Below are positions 34,774 through 44,754 of a DNA stretch of 64,000 nt, piece by piece. The translations under genes were made by a program, and so were the position numbers. Below the pieces are notes generated by a model. The model was not told the DNA's origin. It did not search any database and saw only the letters and a list, made by a program, of their open reading frames with translations. Each line of letters opens with the position of its first letter. The first letter of the stretch is position 1. Source of the DNA: Manis javanica (lineage: Eukaryota; Chordata; Mammalia; Pholidota; Manidae); contig NC_133169.1 in NCBI RefSeq assembly GCF_040802235.1, positions 44,647,034 through 44,711,033 of the forward strand. Reading direction: 5' to 3'.

Positions 34774-36560
34774 GTGGGGCTGGCAGAAGAAGATCGACGG
34801 GGCCCAGGGGCTTTTCGCCCAACCATATCCATCACCAAACGGGAGCCCAGGGTTACTTTAACAGTAGACGGTTGCCCCATCTCCTTCCTCCTAGATACAG
34901 GAGTCACCTTCTCAGTCTTGCTAGAATACCGGGACCCTACCACGCCAGCCATTACTCCTATAGTCGGGGTAAGAGGTAAACAGATTTTCCTATTAAACTC
35001 CCCCCCTTTTATGCACAATCCAAGACAATCACATACCTTTCTCCCACTCCTTCTTGGTTATGCCCCAGTGTCCCATCCCTTTACTAGGACGAGACATCCT
35101 TTCTCTCTCCACGTTTCCATAACTATATCCACTCCCACAGCCCCCAGTACTCCCTTTCTGATGGCCCTCATAGCTGACGACCCCCCTCTACCCAATGAAA
35201 GCTCTGGTTCCGCCCTCATACACCCTGAAAATCCCAAAGTTTGGGACATTACAAGCCCCTCCGTGGCTCCATGTCCTCATGCCTCTATCAAATTACGTGA
35301 CCCCTCTCAGTATATCTGTCAGGCCCAACACCCCCTAACCACTTCAGCCCTCATAGGCCTCCAACCCATCATTCAAGATCTCTTAAACAAAAATTACCTC
35401 AGACCCACTCACTCCCCGTTTAATACCCCCATATTAGGTGTTAAAAAAAACCAATGGATCTTTCCGCCTTGTCCAAGACCTTCGCTTCATCGACATGGCT
35501 GTTGTCACTATCCATCCCTTAGTTCCAAATCCATAGACCCTTTAATCACAGATCCCTGCCTCGGCCTCCCACTTCTCAGTCCTAGAACTCAAAGACGCAT
35601 TTTTCCTATCCCTCTGAACCCCTACTTCTAAGATTTTTTCGCCTTCACCTCGATGGACCCATACACAAGACATTCTGAACAACTCACTTGGACAGTTTTG
35701 CCACAAGGCTTCCAAGATAGTCCCCATATTTTTAGACAGTTCCTAGCTCAGGACCTCAAACAGTTTCATCATGATCACTCCAAGTCCACCTTATTACAAT
35801 ACGTGGACAATCTTCTACTCTGCAGTCCCTCGTGGGAACAGTCTCAACTTGACACTGCCTCCATACTTAACCTTCTAGCTTCCAGAGGTTACCAGGTATC
35901 CCCCATCAAAGCTCAAATCTCTTCCCCTCCTGGCACTTACCTCAGATTCCTTCTATCTCAACAAAGAAAGTCCATTACCTTAGACAGAAAATAGCTCCTC
36001 TCTGACCTGCCCATTCCCAAAACCAAGACAGAAATCCTTTCCTTTCTAAGCCTGGCTAGATATTTTAGAGCGTAGATCCCTAACTTCTCCCTGTTGGCAA
36101 GACCCCTATACGACCTCAGCAAGGGCCCCCCTAAAGAACCGTTATCCTCCTCACCCCGAAACTCCTTCATTAAGCTCCATCAAGCCCTTGTGGAAGCCCC
36201 AGCTCTCCATCTTCCTGATTTGTCAAAGCCATTATCATTATACATTCATGAGAGGTCCAGTCAAGCTCTAGGAGTCCTAGGCCAATATAATGGTCCATCC
36301 TTTGCCCCAGTAGCTTATCTCTCCAAGCAATTAGACCCCACAGTTTGGGGATGGGCCCCCTGCCTACAAGCATTAGCTGCTAGACAGCTCTTGCAGAAAG
36401 AAGCTCATAAACTGACATTCAGGGCGCCCCTTACCATTCTGTCCCCACATCACCTAAAAGATCTCTTAACCTTCAAAAGTTTACAGACTCTCCCTCCCTC
36501 CAGACTCCTGACCTTACTGTCCTCTTTCCTCCAAAATCCCATTCACCTCCTTTGCCATCC
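34774..36560 (+). pseudogene. pol: Provirus A pol remnant (protease, reverse transcriptase; RNase H and integrase missing)
   Basis: Protease: LLDTG at about 34888-34902, followed by valine where retroviral proteases usually have alanine or serine. Reverse transcriptase: the N-terminal fingers at about 35300-35450 (QAQHPLTTSALIGLQPII), LPQGF near 35698, and the catalytic box YVDN at about 35800, where YVDD is expected, so a catalytic aspartate is lost. The connection region follows at 36094-36540 (PLYDLSKG; FAPVAYLSKQLDP). The sequence then enters env. RNase H and the whole integrase are absent. Frameshifts or stops lie at about 35450, 35631, 35992 and 36075. Confidence 0.87.
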
Positions 36561-36589
36561 ATACCCGAATCATGACTTTTTCCTCCTTT

Positions 36590-38187
36590 ACTGCTCTCTC
36601 ACTTTTTTTCCTCATTCCTATTTTCTTCCCCGCCACCCCAGCCTCCTTTGAATGGTGATTCAAAGTCAGACAGACTTACACACAGCATCAAACAAAAGTA
36701 ACTCCCCTCATTGCCACATCAGACTGCCCTCTGAAAAGCTGTTCTGAGCCTTTATACCTCCACTTTCCTCCCTCCACCGAAGTGTTCACTAGCAGCTACC
36801 CTTATTCTCCCTACCTCTGCTTCCTCTATGACCAAAAACAAGCCTATTGCAGGTGATGGCCAGACACCTACAGGAGATGTCCCTACTAGTCTTGCGCCAT
36901 TCACTACATGGGTAACTTCCAGTACCCACATTATTACTCCTCCAACCTTTTCATGAAATATCCCAATAGCTCATTCTCCTTATCAATCTCAGATCCCTGG
37001 GACTCTCGATGGGCTGCCAGAGTCACAGCCTCAGTTTACTATGGGGGATCCTCAACCCCCCACGGTACCCTTCATATCTCTCGAAAGTATGTTCCCTCTC
37101 ATTCCCAGATCTCTCAAGTTGCATCAGATATCAGACATTCCGAAAAAGTCATTATCCAAACTCTTGACGGCGCCTCTTCATCTTCTTATCCCCGCCCCTC
37201 TTCCCATTTCTCCTACTCTTTGTTATAGCTCATTCAGGACACCACCATCTTTTCAACCACACCCTTAACACCACCAACTGTTTCTTGTGTGCATCACTAC
37301 AGCACCCACTGCTGGCCGCCGTGCCCCTTAATATTTCCAAATACTCCTTCCATGCAGAAAGACAACCCCTCTGCCCCCTGGCGGACATACCCCTATGAGA
37401 ACCAGAATACGCATATAATCTCACCATCCACCACTGTGTGTAGGCCTGACTCCACCCCCCTCCAGCACACTTCACTGCCTCCCAACTCCAGCACACCCTG
37501 CATTCTTGTCACCCTAATCCCACAGCTTACACTTTACAGCATGGCAGAATTCCTTGAGCTCCAACCTCCCTTGCCCTCGCGCACAAAAAGGGCTGCTTTC
37601 CTTCCCATCATGGTTGGTATCTCTTTGATCACCTCAGCCATTGGGGCAGAGTTTTCGGGAGAAGCCTTGGGTCACTCTCTATGGGCAGTTAGAGATCTCC
37701 ATGCCAAACTTGAGGGAGCCCTGACATCCACTGCTGATTCCCTAGCCTCCCTAGTCCAAAGACAGGTCACTTCGCCAGCTAAAGTCACACTTCAAAACTG
37801 GCAGGCCTTAGATCTGCTTACAGCTGAGAAGGGCGGCACCTGCGTCTTCCTTCAAGAGGAGTGCTGCTATTACATCAACGAATCCGGCATTGTAGAAACT
37901 GACATTACCAAACTCACCGACCTTGCCTCCAGCCTCCACTCTGTTTCCAATTCCAACCCATTCTCTTCAATACTAACAAACCCCTCCTCACCTGGCTCTG
38001 GCCCATTGCAGGCCCCATAATAGTCATTCTTCTCACCTGTCTCTTCTTACCCTGTATAATAAAGTTCATCAAATCCCAAGTCAGAAAAATCTCTAATGAA
38101 GCTTTCAACCAGCTTTTACTCAGTAACTACCAGCTTCTGGACACAGAAGGTCCCTCACCCTCATGTGACCTCCTCACCACACGCTGA
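36590..38187 (+). pseudogene. env: Provirus A env remnant
   Basis: Env is the surface glycoprotein that is cut into SU and TM. SU is broken by stops and shifts but keeps a CFLC motif at about 37281-37292. The TM part lies in the open frame 37289-38020. It shows the cleavage site RTKR at about 37577-37588, a hydrophobic fusion-type segment after it, the LQNWQALDLL immunosuppressive-type segment near 37791, and the cysteine motif C-X6-CC. A frameshift near 37970 separates this from the membrane anchor (about 38000-38070) and the tail ending in TGA at 38185-38187. Non-functional as it stands. Confidence 0.85.
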
Positions 38188-38470
38188 GATAGACCCCTCT
38201 CTCCACTGCAAACTGTTCCTAGAAACAATGGCCACAGACACCTGGCTCCTGACACCCATATGCTCTTGGCACCATTGGAATCAACAGGTCCTCGACCTAT
38301 AGTTACAGGGAACCTTTGTTGATTTCCAACCTGAAGAGGTCCACATCTACTTGTCCTTACTATAGGGAGTCCTATCAACCCTTTCCTCCCGATCCTCAAG
38401 CCCTCACTCCCTTTTCCGCCCCCGTTCAGCAGGAAGCAGCCAGAGAGAAAGCAACATCCACAACCCCATA

Positions 38471-38487
38471 GAGGAGAAAGGGGGGAA
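38471..38487 (+). other. Polypurine tract of provirus A
   Basis: GAGGAGAAAGGGGGGAA directly before the 3' LTR. It primes plus-strand synthesis in retroviruses. Confidence 0.85.
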
Positions 38488-38735
38488 TGAAGGGCCCCCA
38501 CCAGTAAGATGGCAAACTTCCGGCTTCTCTTCGGGGTCCTCGGTTCCCACCAGCACCACCTGAAGCCTAATCACCTCTTGCCCCCCTCCCAATCCCAGCA
38601 CCTAGCCAACAGCCACCAGCCCCGTAGAAGTGACACCTCATCAGCTCATGCCCCTTCCTTTATAATCCAGCACCTTTCCCTAATAAAGCGGAATTCTCCG
38701 ATGAATTGCTGCTGTGTGTTGTTCCTTTCCTTTCA
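38488..38735 (+). repeat. 3' LTR of provirus A
   Basis: 248 bp. Aligns end to end with the 5' LTR with roughly 22 substitutions and one single-base indel by hand count. Confidence 0.92.
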
Positions 38736-38740
38736 GTTTC
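38736..38740 (+). repeat. Target-site duplication, right (provirus A)
   Basis: GTTTC, identical to 31906-31910. Confidence 0.85.
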
Positions 38741-39329
38741 TAGTAAAAAATATGCTCAAATATTTGGGACAGAAATTGGTACATATTTTGTGTACTTGAT
38801 TTGGAAATTTTCTTTGCTCCAAATATATTTGACAGATATGCTCAGGTAGATATTTTTCTTCATATGTTTGAAAATTGATGACCACTTCTGTAATTCCTAC
38901 ATAGGTTTAACAGATTTTGAATTACATATGCAAAAAAAATGTTGCCTAAGCAGAGGTTGTTTATGTTTTATCTCAAATACAGACAATACTGTCCATCTTC
39001 TAATATCCAGTTATTCAATATAATTCTCAAATGATTTATAAAGTCACTCTGGTTGATAGAAAGGGTCTGTGTTGCATGTTAAAACTATTGATTACTTTTA
39101 CAAAATTATCTCAAACACTAGTAAATTAAGTGTTATGATCCATATAGTTTCTCGTGGTCATTACTATTGACATAAATAATTCACAGGGAGTTTTTCCAGA
39201 AGAACGTCTGGCTATTTATTGGAGAGCATTTTGAAACCTCCTTGGTAAGAGAACAGTTCTTCTAACTGTAGAAGACTGAACTTCCACATTTCCCAACAGA
39301 CCAACAGAAATCTCTCTGGAAAAGATAAA
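38741..39329. other. AT-rich intergenic DNA
   Basis: Nothing recognisable. Confidence 0.4.
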
Positions 39330-39856
39330 CTATACCCTTGGAAATGAAAGTAATGCATTGTTGTGCACTTTTCTTTCAGTGGTTAATATTCCACAATTCC
39401 CATTTTTCCAATTTTGACACTCACTTATTTGGGGATGTAACAAATCAGTATCATACTTAGCCAATATGAGGAGTTCTAACGTGGTAACCACCTGATTTTT
39501 TTTCAATATGTTACCTAACACAGAACTGTTCAGATACTGACACTGGTAAGTTTTCTTCATTAGGATCCAAACTGCTTCCTGGGGTCTAGGATTTATTCTG
39601 GCCCATAAATCCGTTTCCTTCCCTTTCCACCACTGGAGATTTTGGGCTGGAAAAATTTGCCCCATTAGTCACCCCTTGTTCTTGCCTTTGCAGAGGCAGT
39701 TACATGAGTGTTCTTATTATCTGCCTTTTCTCTCAGTTCTTCCAGCTCAGCAAAGAGACGAACTAAGGCACACTTTATCCTGAGACAAGGGAGAATCACA
39801 TTTTTGTTGATTATTAGTGTCCTGCCTGCTGGTAGGGCAGGGAAGCGGGACTGCAT
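39330..39856 (-). pseudogene. Two adjoining minus-strand frames, possible coding remnant
   Basis: Minus frames 39856-39665 (63 codons) and 39665-39330 (111 codons) abut. Both have protein-like composition with acidic and basic runs (for example LVRLFAELEELREKADNKN) in otherwise AT-rich DNA. No domain or family is recognised and no poly(A) tail or duplication was found. It could be an old retrocopy or mRNA-derived sequence, or chance. Confidence 0.22.
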
Positions 39857-41636
39857 GGGAGGCCCTGCTCCTGCTGTTGATCATGCTGATTTACGGAGTT
39901 CTGCTGAGGATATCAAGCACCTTATATATTGTAGGCATTTCCCTTCCTATTGCTCATGTTACTTAGACATTGCTAAGCTAGATGGCAGCTCATGAATCAC
40001 ATGAACTCAAACATGCTTATCTGTGTGTGAGTAATCTTCAAGTAATATACTTAAATTTTCAGTGAAGGCTTCTGAAGGTATAACAATTTTGGTAGAATGA
40101 GTAGTTCTTTGTGTACAGAATAGACCTGATGGCAGATCAGCAGGAAAAAGGATACGCTGGTGCTAATTGTCCCCATTGCCACACAACGTAAGGCACCAGC
40201 CACTCTGCCTGGTTGGGGTGAGGCTGAAGAAGAAAAGTGAGTTACATTCGCAAGAATTCATCAGAGAGAATTTTAGCTTCCTTTTCCTCTTTAACACCTT
40301 GTAATATTTTAGAATTTAATGACTATAGTTTATATGTCTTCTGATGATAGAGAACATTCTTTTAGTCGTTGCTTTGCAATGACTTACAACCTAGCTATTG
40401 TCCAATGATATAACTGCACATCAAGTTTATATGTCACCTGCCTCTGGCTCTTCATCCTGGAGAGATAAAAAATGAGCTTACGAGGCTTGCAATATTTTAG
40501 GGTAATTTCAGTGTTTGCTATTTTGGAGAATACATTGTGGTTTTGTATGATGCTTAATGGATTGTCGACTTTAATGAAATGCTATCATGTGTTACCCACT
40601 GTATAGTATGTAGCAAAACATTCATTTGCTGTCAGGTTTGCATAATTGATATCATTGGTGACAGTTCACTGACTACTCTGGGTGCTAGAGCTCTGTGGCA
40701 AGGGCTGTTTTTCTTTTTTTCTTTTTTTATGATGATTGATATATAGAAACGAGTTGTGTAGAGAAAATAAACAGTAACCAAAGCAGTCAGATAATAGTTC
40801 TGCTCACATATCAGATGAACTGGGATCAGTTTTTCTTCAGAAAGAATATTTGAAGTTTTATTAAAGTCACTATGATCACTTGTTTGTTAAGGTCCAATTG
40901 ATGTTGCATAGATGCATTGTTTATAAATCTATTTTAATTTTACCTGAATTCAGACCTTTGTGAAGCAAACATGGAACTCTGTGATTTCTAAATAAAAGAC
41001 TACAGTGCGATGATGAGGGTTTCATATGGCCTTTGGGGGAAAAAGTAACAAACAAACAGTTGTTGACCAGGGATATGCAAAGGATTTTCAAGCAGTACTG
41101 ACGGTACTCTTGATACTACTACTGAAGTAGGGAACATAAACTTTATTGGCACTAATTCCAACAATTGAGTAATTTTCTCTGGCAGTGCTTAACAGCGCAG
41201 GTTTATAAGCTTACTTATATTAACAAGGCACTATGTAAGCAAGAGTTAATTGTGCTTATAAATAAAATGGGGATTCATCTCAAATTGAGTCACTTTCCTG
41301 ATTGCAGGTATAACTGCCTTGCTATCCATCACTTGCTGAATAAAATCTTAGAGTCCTTAGCTTGCTCCTCAGTGAACACACCTGTCCCCCACTCTCCCAT
41401 TCATAAACATTTTTCTTCATCCTATTACACTCTTAACAATGACTATGTTCTATTCTGCTTGCCATGCTCTTAACTGAATGGAACTACTTACAGCTCTACA
41501 GAGAACCCCTTTTTTTCTGGACTTTATGCTTTCATTCATATTTTCAGAAGACACACCTGATAGAGGGCTATTATAAAAAATTTACAAAGAACTCTTAAAA
41601 TTCACAATAAGAAAACTGCATAATTAAAAAATGAGT
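39857..41636. other. AT-rich intergenic DNA
   Basis: A plus frame at 41165-41473 has no recognisable motif. No repeat family was identified. Confidence 0.4.
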
Positions 41637-41950
41637 GTAACTCCAGGGGGTGGAATCCTGGGGCAAAATACCTCTAAAACAGAAATCAGTCAAAGGGAGA
41701 TATAAAGTTAAGAAACCCTTTTATTTCTTACAAGCAATCATCCCATCTCTCTCTTGACCTGGCTGCAGCAGAGGAGAGCCCCACCCAACCTCTCTGGTCC
41801 AGATAAACCCTGTCAGGCCCTTGTAATTACCTATTGATATGTAGATGGACTATTTCTCTTCAGCTCTTGGAAACACCTGATATGCAGATACACTAAAGCC
41901 AGGTAAGAAATTCTGGAAATACTGCAATTTTACCTGCAATGGGCCAGAGA
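41637..41950 (-). repeat. Possible LTR fragment, minus orientation
   Basis: A GC-richer block beginning TGTAACTCCAGGGGG has TTTATT (AATAAA on the minus strand) at about 41721 and ends where L1 sequence begins. Family and exact ends are uncertain. Confidence 0.3.
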
Positions 41951-42351
41951 CCTTAACAGACACCTCACCAAATAAGATATGCAGATGACATGTAAACATA
42001 TGAAAATTGTATGTCATCAGAGAAGTGAAAATGAAAACAACAATGAGATACCACTATAGTCCTGTTAGAATTGCCAAAATATGTGACACTGATACCACCA
42101 AATGCTGGTGAGGATGTAGAGCAGCAGGACTCTTTGGTGGGAATACACAGTGCTGCAGTCATTTTGGAAGACAGTTCAGTGGTTTCTTAGACAACTAAAT
42201 ATACTCAACATATGATCTGGCAATCATGCTTGTTGTAAATAATCCAAAGGAGTTGAAAACGTACCTCATACAAAAGCCAGCATACAGATGTTAAAAGCAG
42301 CTTTCTTCATACTTGCAAAAGCTTGCAAGCAAATAAGATATTCTTCAATAG
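41951..42351 (+). mobile_element. Old L1 ORF2 3' fragment, left of provirus B
   Basis: Runs through the L1 ORF2 C-terminal coding region at nucleotide level (CACCTCACCAAATAAGATATGCAGATG; AATGAGATACCACTATAG; GGTGAGGATGTAGAGCAGCAGGA). It is cut by provirus B and resumes at 51430 with AATGGGTAAATAAACCGTGG, which is the next part of the same L1. Confidence 0.8.
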
Positions 42352-42355
42352 GTAA
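42352..42355 (+). repeat. Target-site duplication, left (provirus B)
   Basis: GTAA, repeated at 51426-51429. Removing the provirus and one copy rejoins the L1 sequence without loss. Confidence 0.88.
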
Positions 42356-42890
42356 TGTTAGGGTCTAGGACTCCGGGGTTTCCCAGAGAACAAGACACAT
42401 GGACACGGAGATGAAAATACAAGCAAAGTCTTTATTCAGCCAGCAAGCTGGGGTCGACAGCACCTCCCCTGACACGCAGGCTGAGTCCGAGCTGCCAACC
42501 CCGAAGCAACTTTGGGTATTGATTATATAGGATCTTCACAGCAGTTGCATCAAAGCCCGTGCAGTTCTACAACTAATAGGTTTAAAACACACTCTATATT
42601 GTAACCAATGGGAAACATTGTAACCTTTTTAGGGAATGAGCCAGTTGCCTGCCTGCTTCAATTGTTATCTCTTGCTTACCCAAGCATGTCTATGTGACTT
42701 ATCACGGGTTACATCCCCAGGTGTTCCCAGGCTGTTGCCCACTTCTAGTTATCTAACTTAGGGTAGGCACATTTCTCAGAAGCCTCGGGTAATTTACACA
42801 AGAAAAGACTGGGTGGCTCTTGCTCTAGGCAGTCAGGTTAAGTGTCCTTAGTTCTTTTTCCTGACTTGATGCTCTCTGCGCTCTGTTACA
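42356..42890 (-). repeat. 3' LTR of provirus B
   Basis: 535 bp; on the minus strand TGTAACAGAG...CTAACA. The CTATATAATC promoter box and AATAAA signal are present as in the 5' copy. Confidence 0.95.
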
Positions 42891-42905
42891 TTTCCCCCCT
42901 TTTCT
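42891..42905 (-). other. Polypurine tract of provirus B
   Basis: Minus-strand AAGAAAAGGGGGGAAA lies directly upstream of the 3' LTR. The same tract precedes the 3' LTR of provirus C. Confidence 0.9.
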
Positions 42906-42908
42906 TGA

Positions 42909-44754
42909 TCAGACTAAGGAATCTTCCACAGCGGTGTCTAGGGCCTGATATTTTTGGCGAAGGACCAGGAGTTGGACGGTGTCAAACCTCTCCTGCACAA
43001 ACTTAAGCAGCCTATTTATTATACACGGGCCGATGGTAAGCAAAAACAGCAGGATGACCAGTGGCCCTGCAACGGCCGAGAGGAGGGTAGCAAATCATGG
43101 CTTGTGCTTGAACCAAGACTCAAACCAGCCTTCGCTGCTGCTGCTTTCATATTCTTTATGCCGCCTGTCAAGATCTTTTTTTAGTTTGGCTAAGGAATCT
43201 CTGACTGCACCTGTCTTATCTACATAGAAACAGCATTCTTCTTTTAGGGCTGCACATAACCCACCTTCTTTTAAGAACAAGAGGTCCAGGCCTCTTCGGT
43301 TCTGTAGGACCACCTCTGACAAGGAGGTGAGGGATTGCTCCAGGTCTGATATTGACTATCGGAGCTGTTCTAGGTCCCTGTCGACTGCCAGCCTCAGGGC
43401 TGTGAGCCCTTTTTCCCGCATCACAAGGGCTACAACCCCAGTTCCTGCCCCTGCTATCCCTAGGGAGAAGAGGGTCCCAATGGTCAGGGCGGTAACAACC
43501 TCCCTCTTGCTCCGGTGGGGGCTCAGCCTTTCTTCCCAATAAGAAAGGAGAGATTCATGAGAATGATACATTAGGCGAGGTAGAATGGCCACCAGCACAC
43601 AAAACTCACTGTTAGCATTGAACACAGAGGTGGATAGGGCCGGAGTGAGGCCTGTCTTTGAGCAGAGCCACCAGCCCGAGGAGAGTATGATCCACTTTCC
43701 CTGCTCCTATAGTGTTATTATAGGAGGAGCATAACTGGCTCTGGGTCATCGGGACTGTGCCTACACATGTACCAAAGACTGAGACTTGAGCGATTGTAAG
43801 TCCCCACGGTCTCCCGTTCCAGTAAGTGGGATGGGAGTTGTTGATAGTGTAGGAGCCATTTATCCCGATTGCCTCATAGAAGAGGGGTGAACCTGGGTAG
43901 CATAGCCAACAGGGATCGGTGAGGGAGGAAGTGGTGTGGTTAAGAGTCTCTACTACTGCCTGCACCATTTCCCACATGGGATTATCTAACCCGGGGGGAG
44001 TGTGCTGGGCCCAGTCCTCTCATGGGCTCTGGAGCAAGTGTTCTGGTCGGCATTTTATCATCCTTTTTGCTCAGGCCCTTGTCCTGGATTGAAGGTTTCT
44101 GGGGATTTATAACCTGGTTGGGACCCACGGCGGCGGTGGGAGTTGACATGGTTAATTTAATGATGAGGGTCGAGCCGGCATGCCCACCATATTTATAATA
44201 CACCATTCCACATGCTAGTCCATTTATCCAGTGTGATACCTCAGTGTTTTTGCCCATCTCGGTGAATTGAACTCTTACCCAATCCTGGTCCATTTTGTCA
44301 CAAGCCTTGGTTTTGTAAAGGGTCATAGGCTGGTGACGAGGGATGCCCTGTTGACATAAGTAAATTTGACAGAATCGATTTTTGCAACTGTCCATCTCCA
44401 ATCCCCATCGTTCGAGGTTACACAGTCCCAGCTGGCACAAAAGAAGTCATGCCCCCCCCCACAGTGCCTTCCTTTACCTGTTCCTGGGCAAGCATAAAAC
44501 CCATGGGAGCAAGCCAAATTTGGAGGGATGGATCGGTAAATGGGGTTGATCTGCCGAAAGCAGAAATACAGGTCAGGCCACCAGGTTCCGATTGGTGCAC
44601 TGTGTTGTGTGGAGTTGATGACTTCCCCATTATCGCTATCAATCAGCATCCAGCTCAGGTTCCTTGGTTGATGGGGGTTGATGCCTCTGATCCCCACAGA
44701 TGTGGTTCCTGTGAAGATCCATACTAAGGAGCTTATTAGCAGGATCTCTTTCAT
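42909..44754 (-). pseudogene. env: Provirus B env remnant
   Basis: Env starts at ATG 44754 with a hydrophobic signal peptide, and the start overlaps the pol stop. The SU N-terminal part is open to about 44323 (GTWWPDLYFCFRQINP), then shifts frame. A proline-rich region follows at about 44150-43990, and the covalent-linkage motif CWLC occurs at about 43912. The cleavage site HRSKR lies near 43510 and a hydrophobic fusion peptide follows. A stop near 43356 interrupts TM before the [15 protein letters not shown] segment and the CX6CC motif. A TGG-to-TGA type stop at about 43095 precedes the membrane anchor, and the tail ends at 42909. At least two shifts and two stops prevent a full protein. Confidence 0.9.

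Larger units (their letters stand above)
31911..38735 (+). mobile_element. Provirus A: ERV-F-like class I endogenous retrovirus, deleted
   Basis: About 6.8 kb with two LTRs, a primer binding site, gag, part of pol and env, bracketed by a 5-bp GTTTC duplication. The primer site matches tRNA-Phe with one change, the hallmark of the ERV-F group, and the Env TM region agrees with the ERV-F/H type. RNase H and integrase are missing: pol connection-domain sequence passes directly into env near 36560-36600. The two LTRs differ at roughly 9% of positions by hand alignment, so this is the oldest of the three proviruses. A foreign LTR-like block interrupts gag. No gene is intact. Confidence 0.9.
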
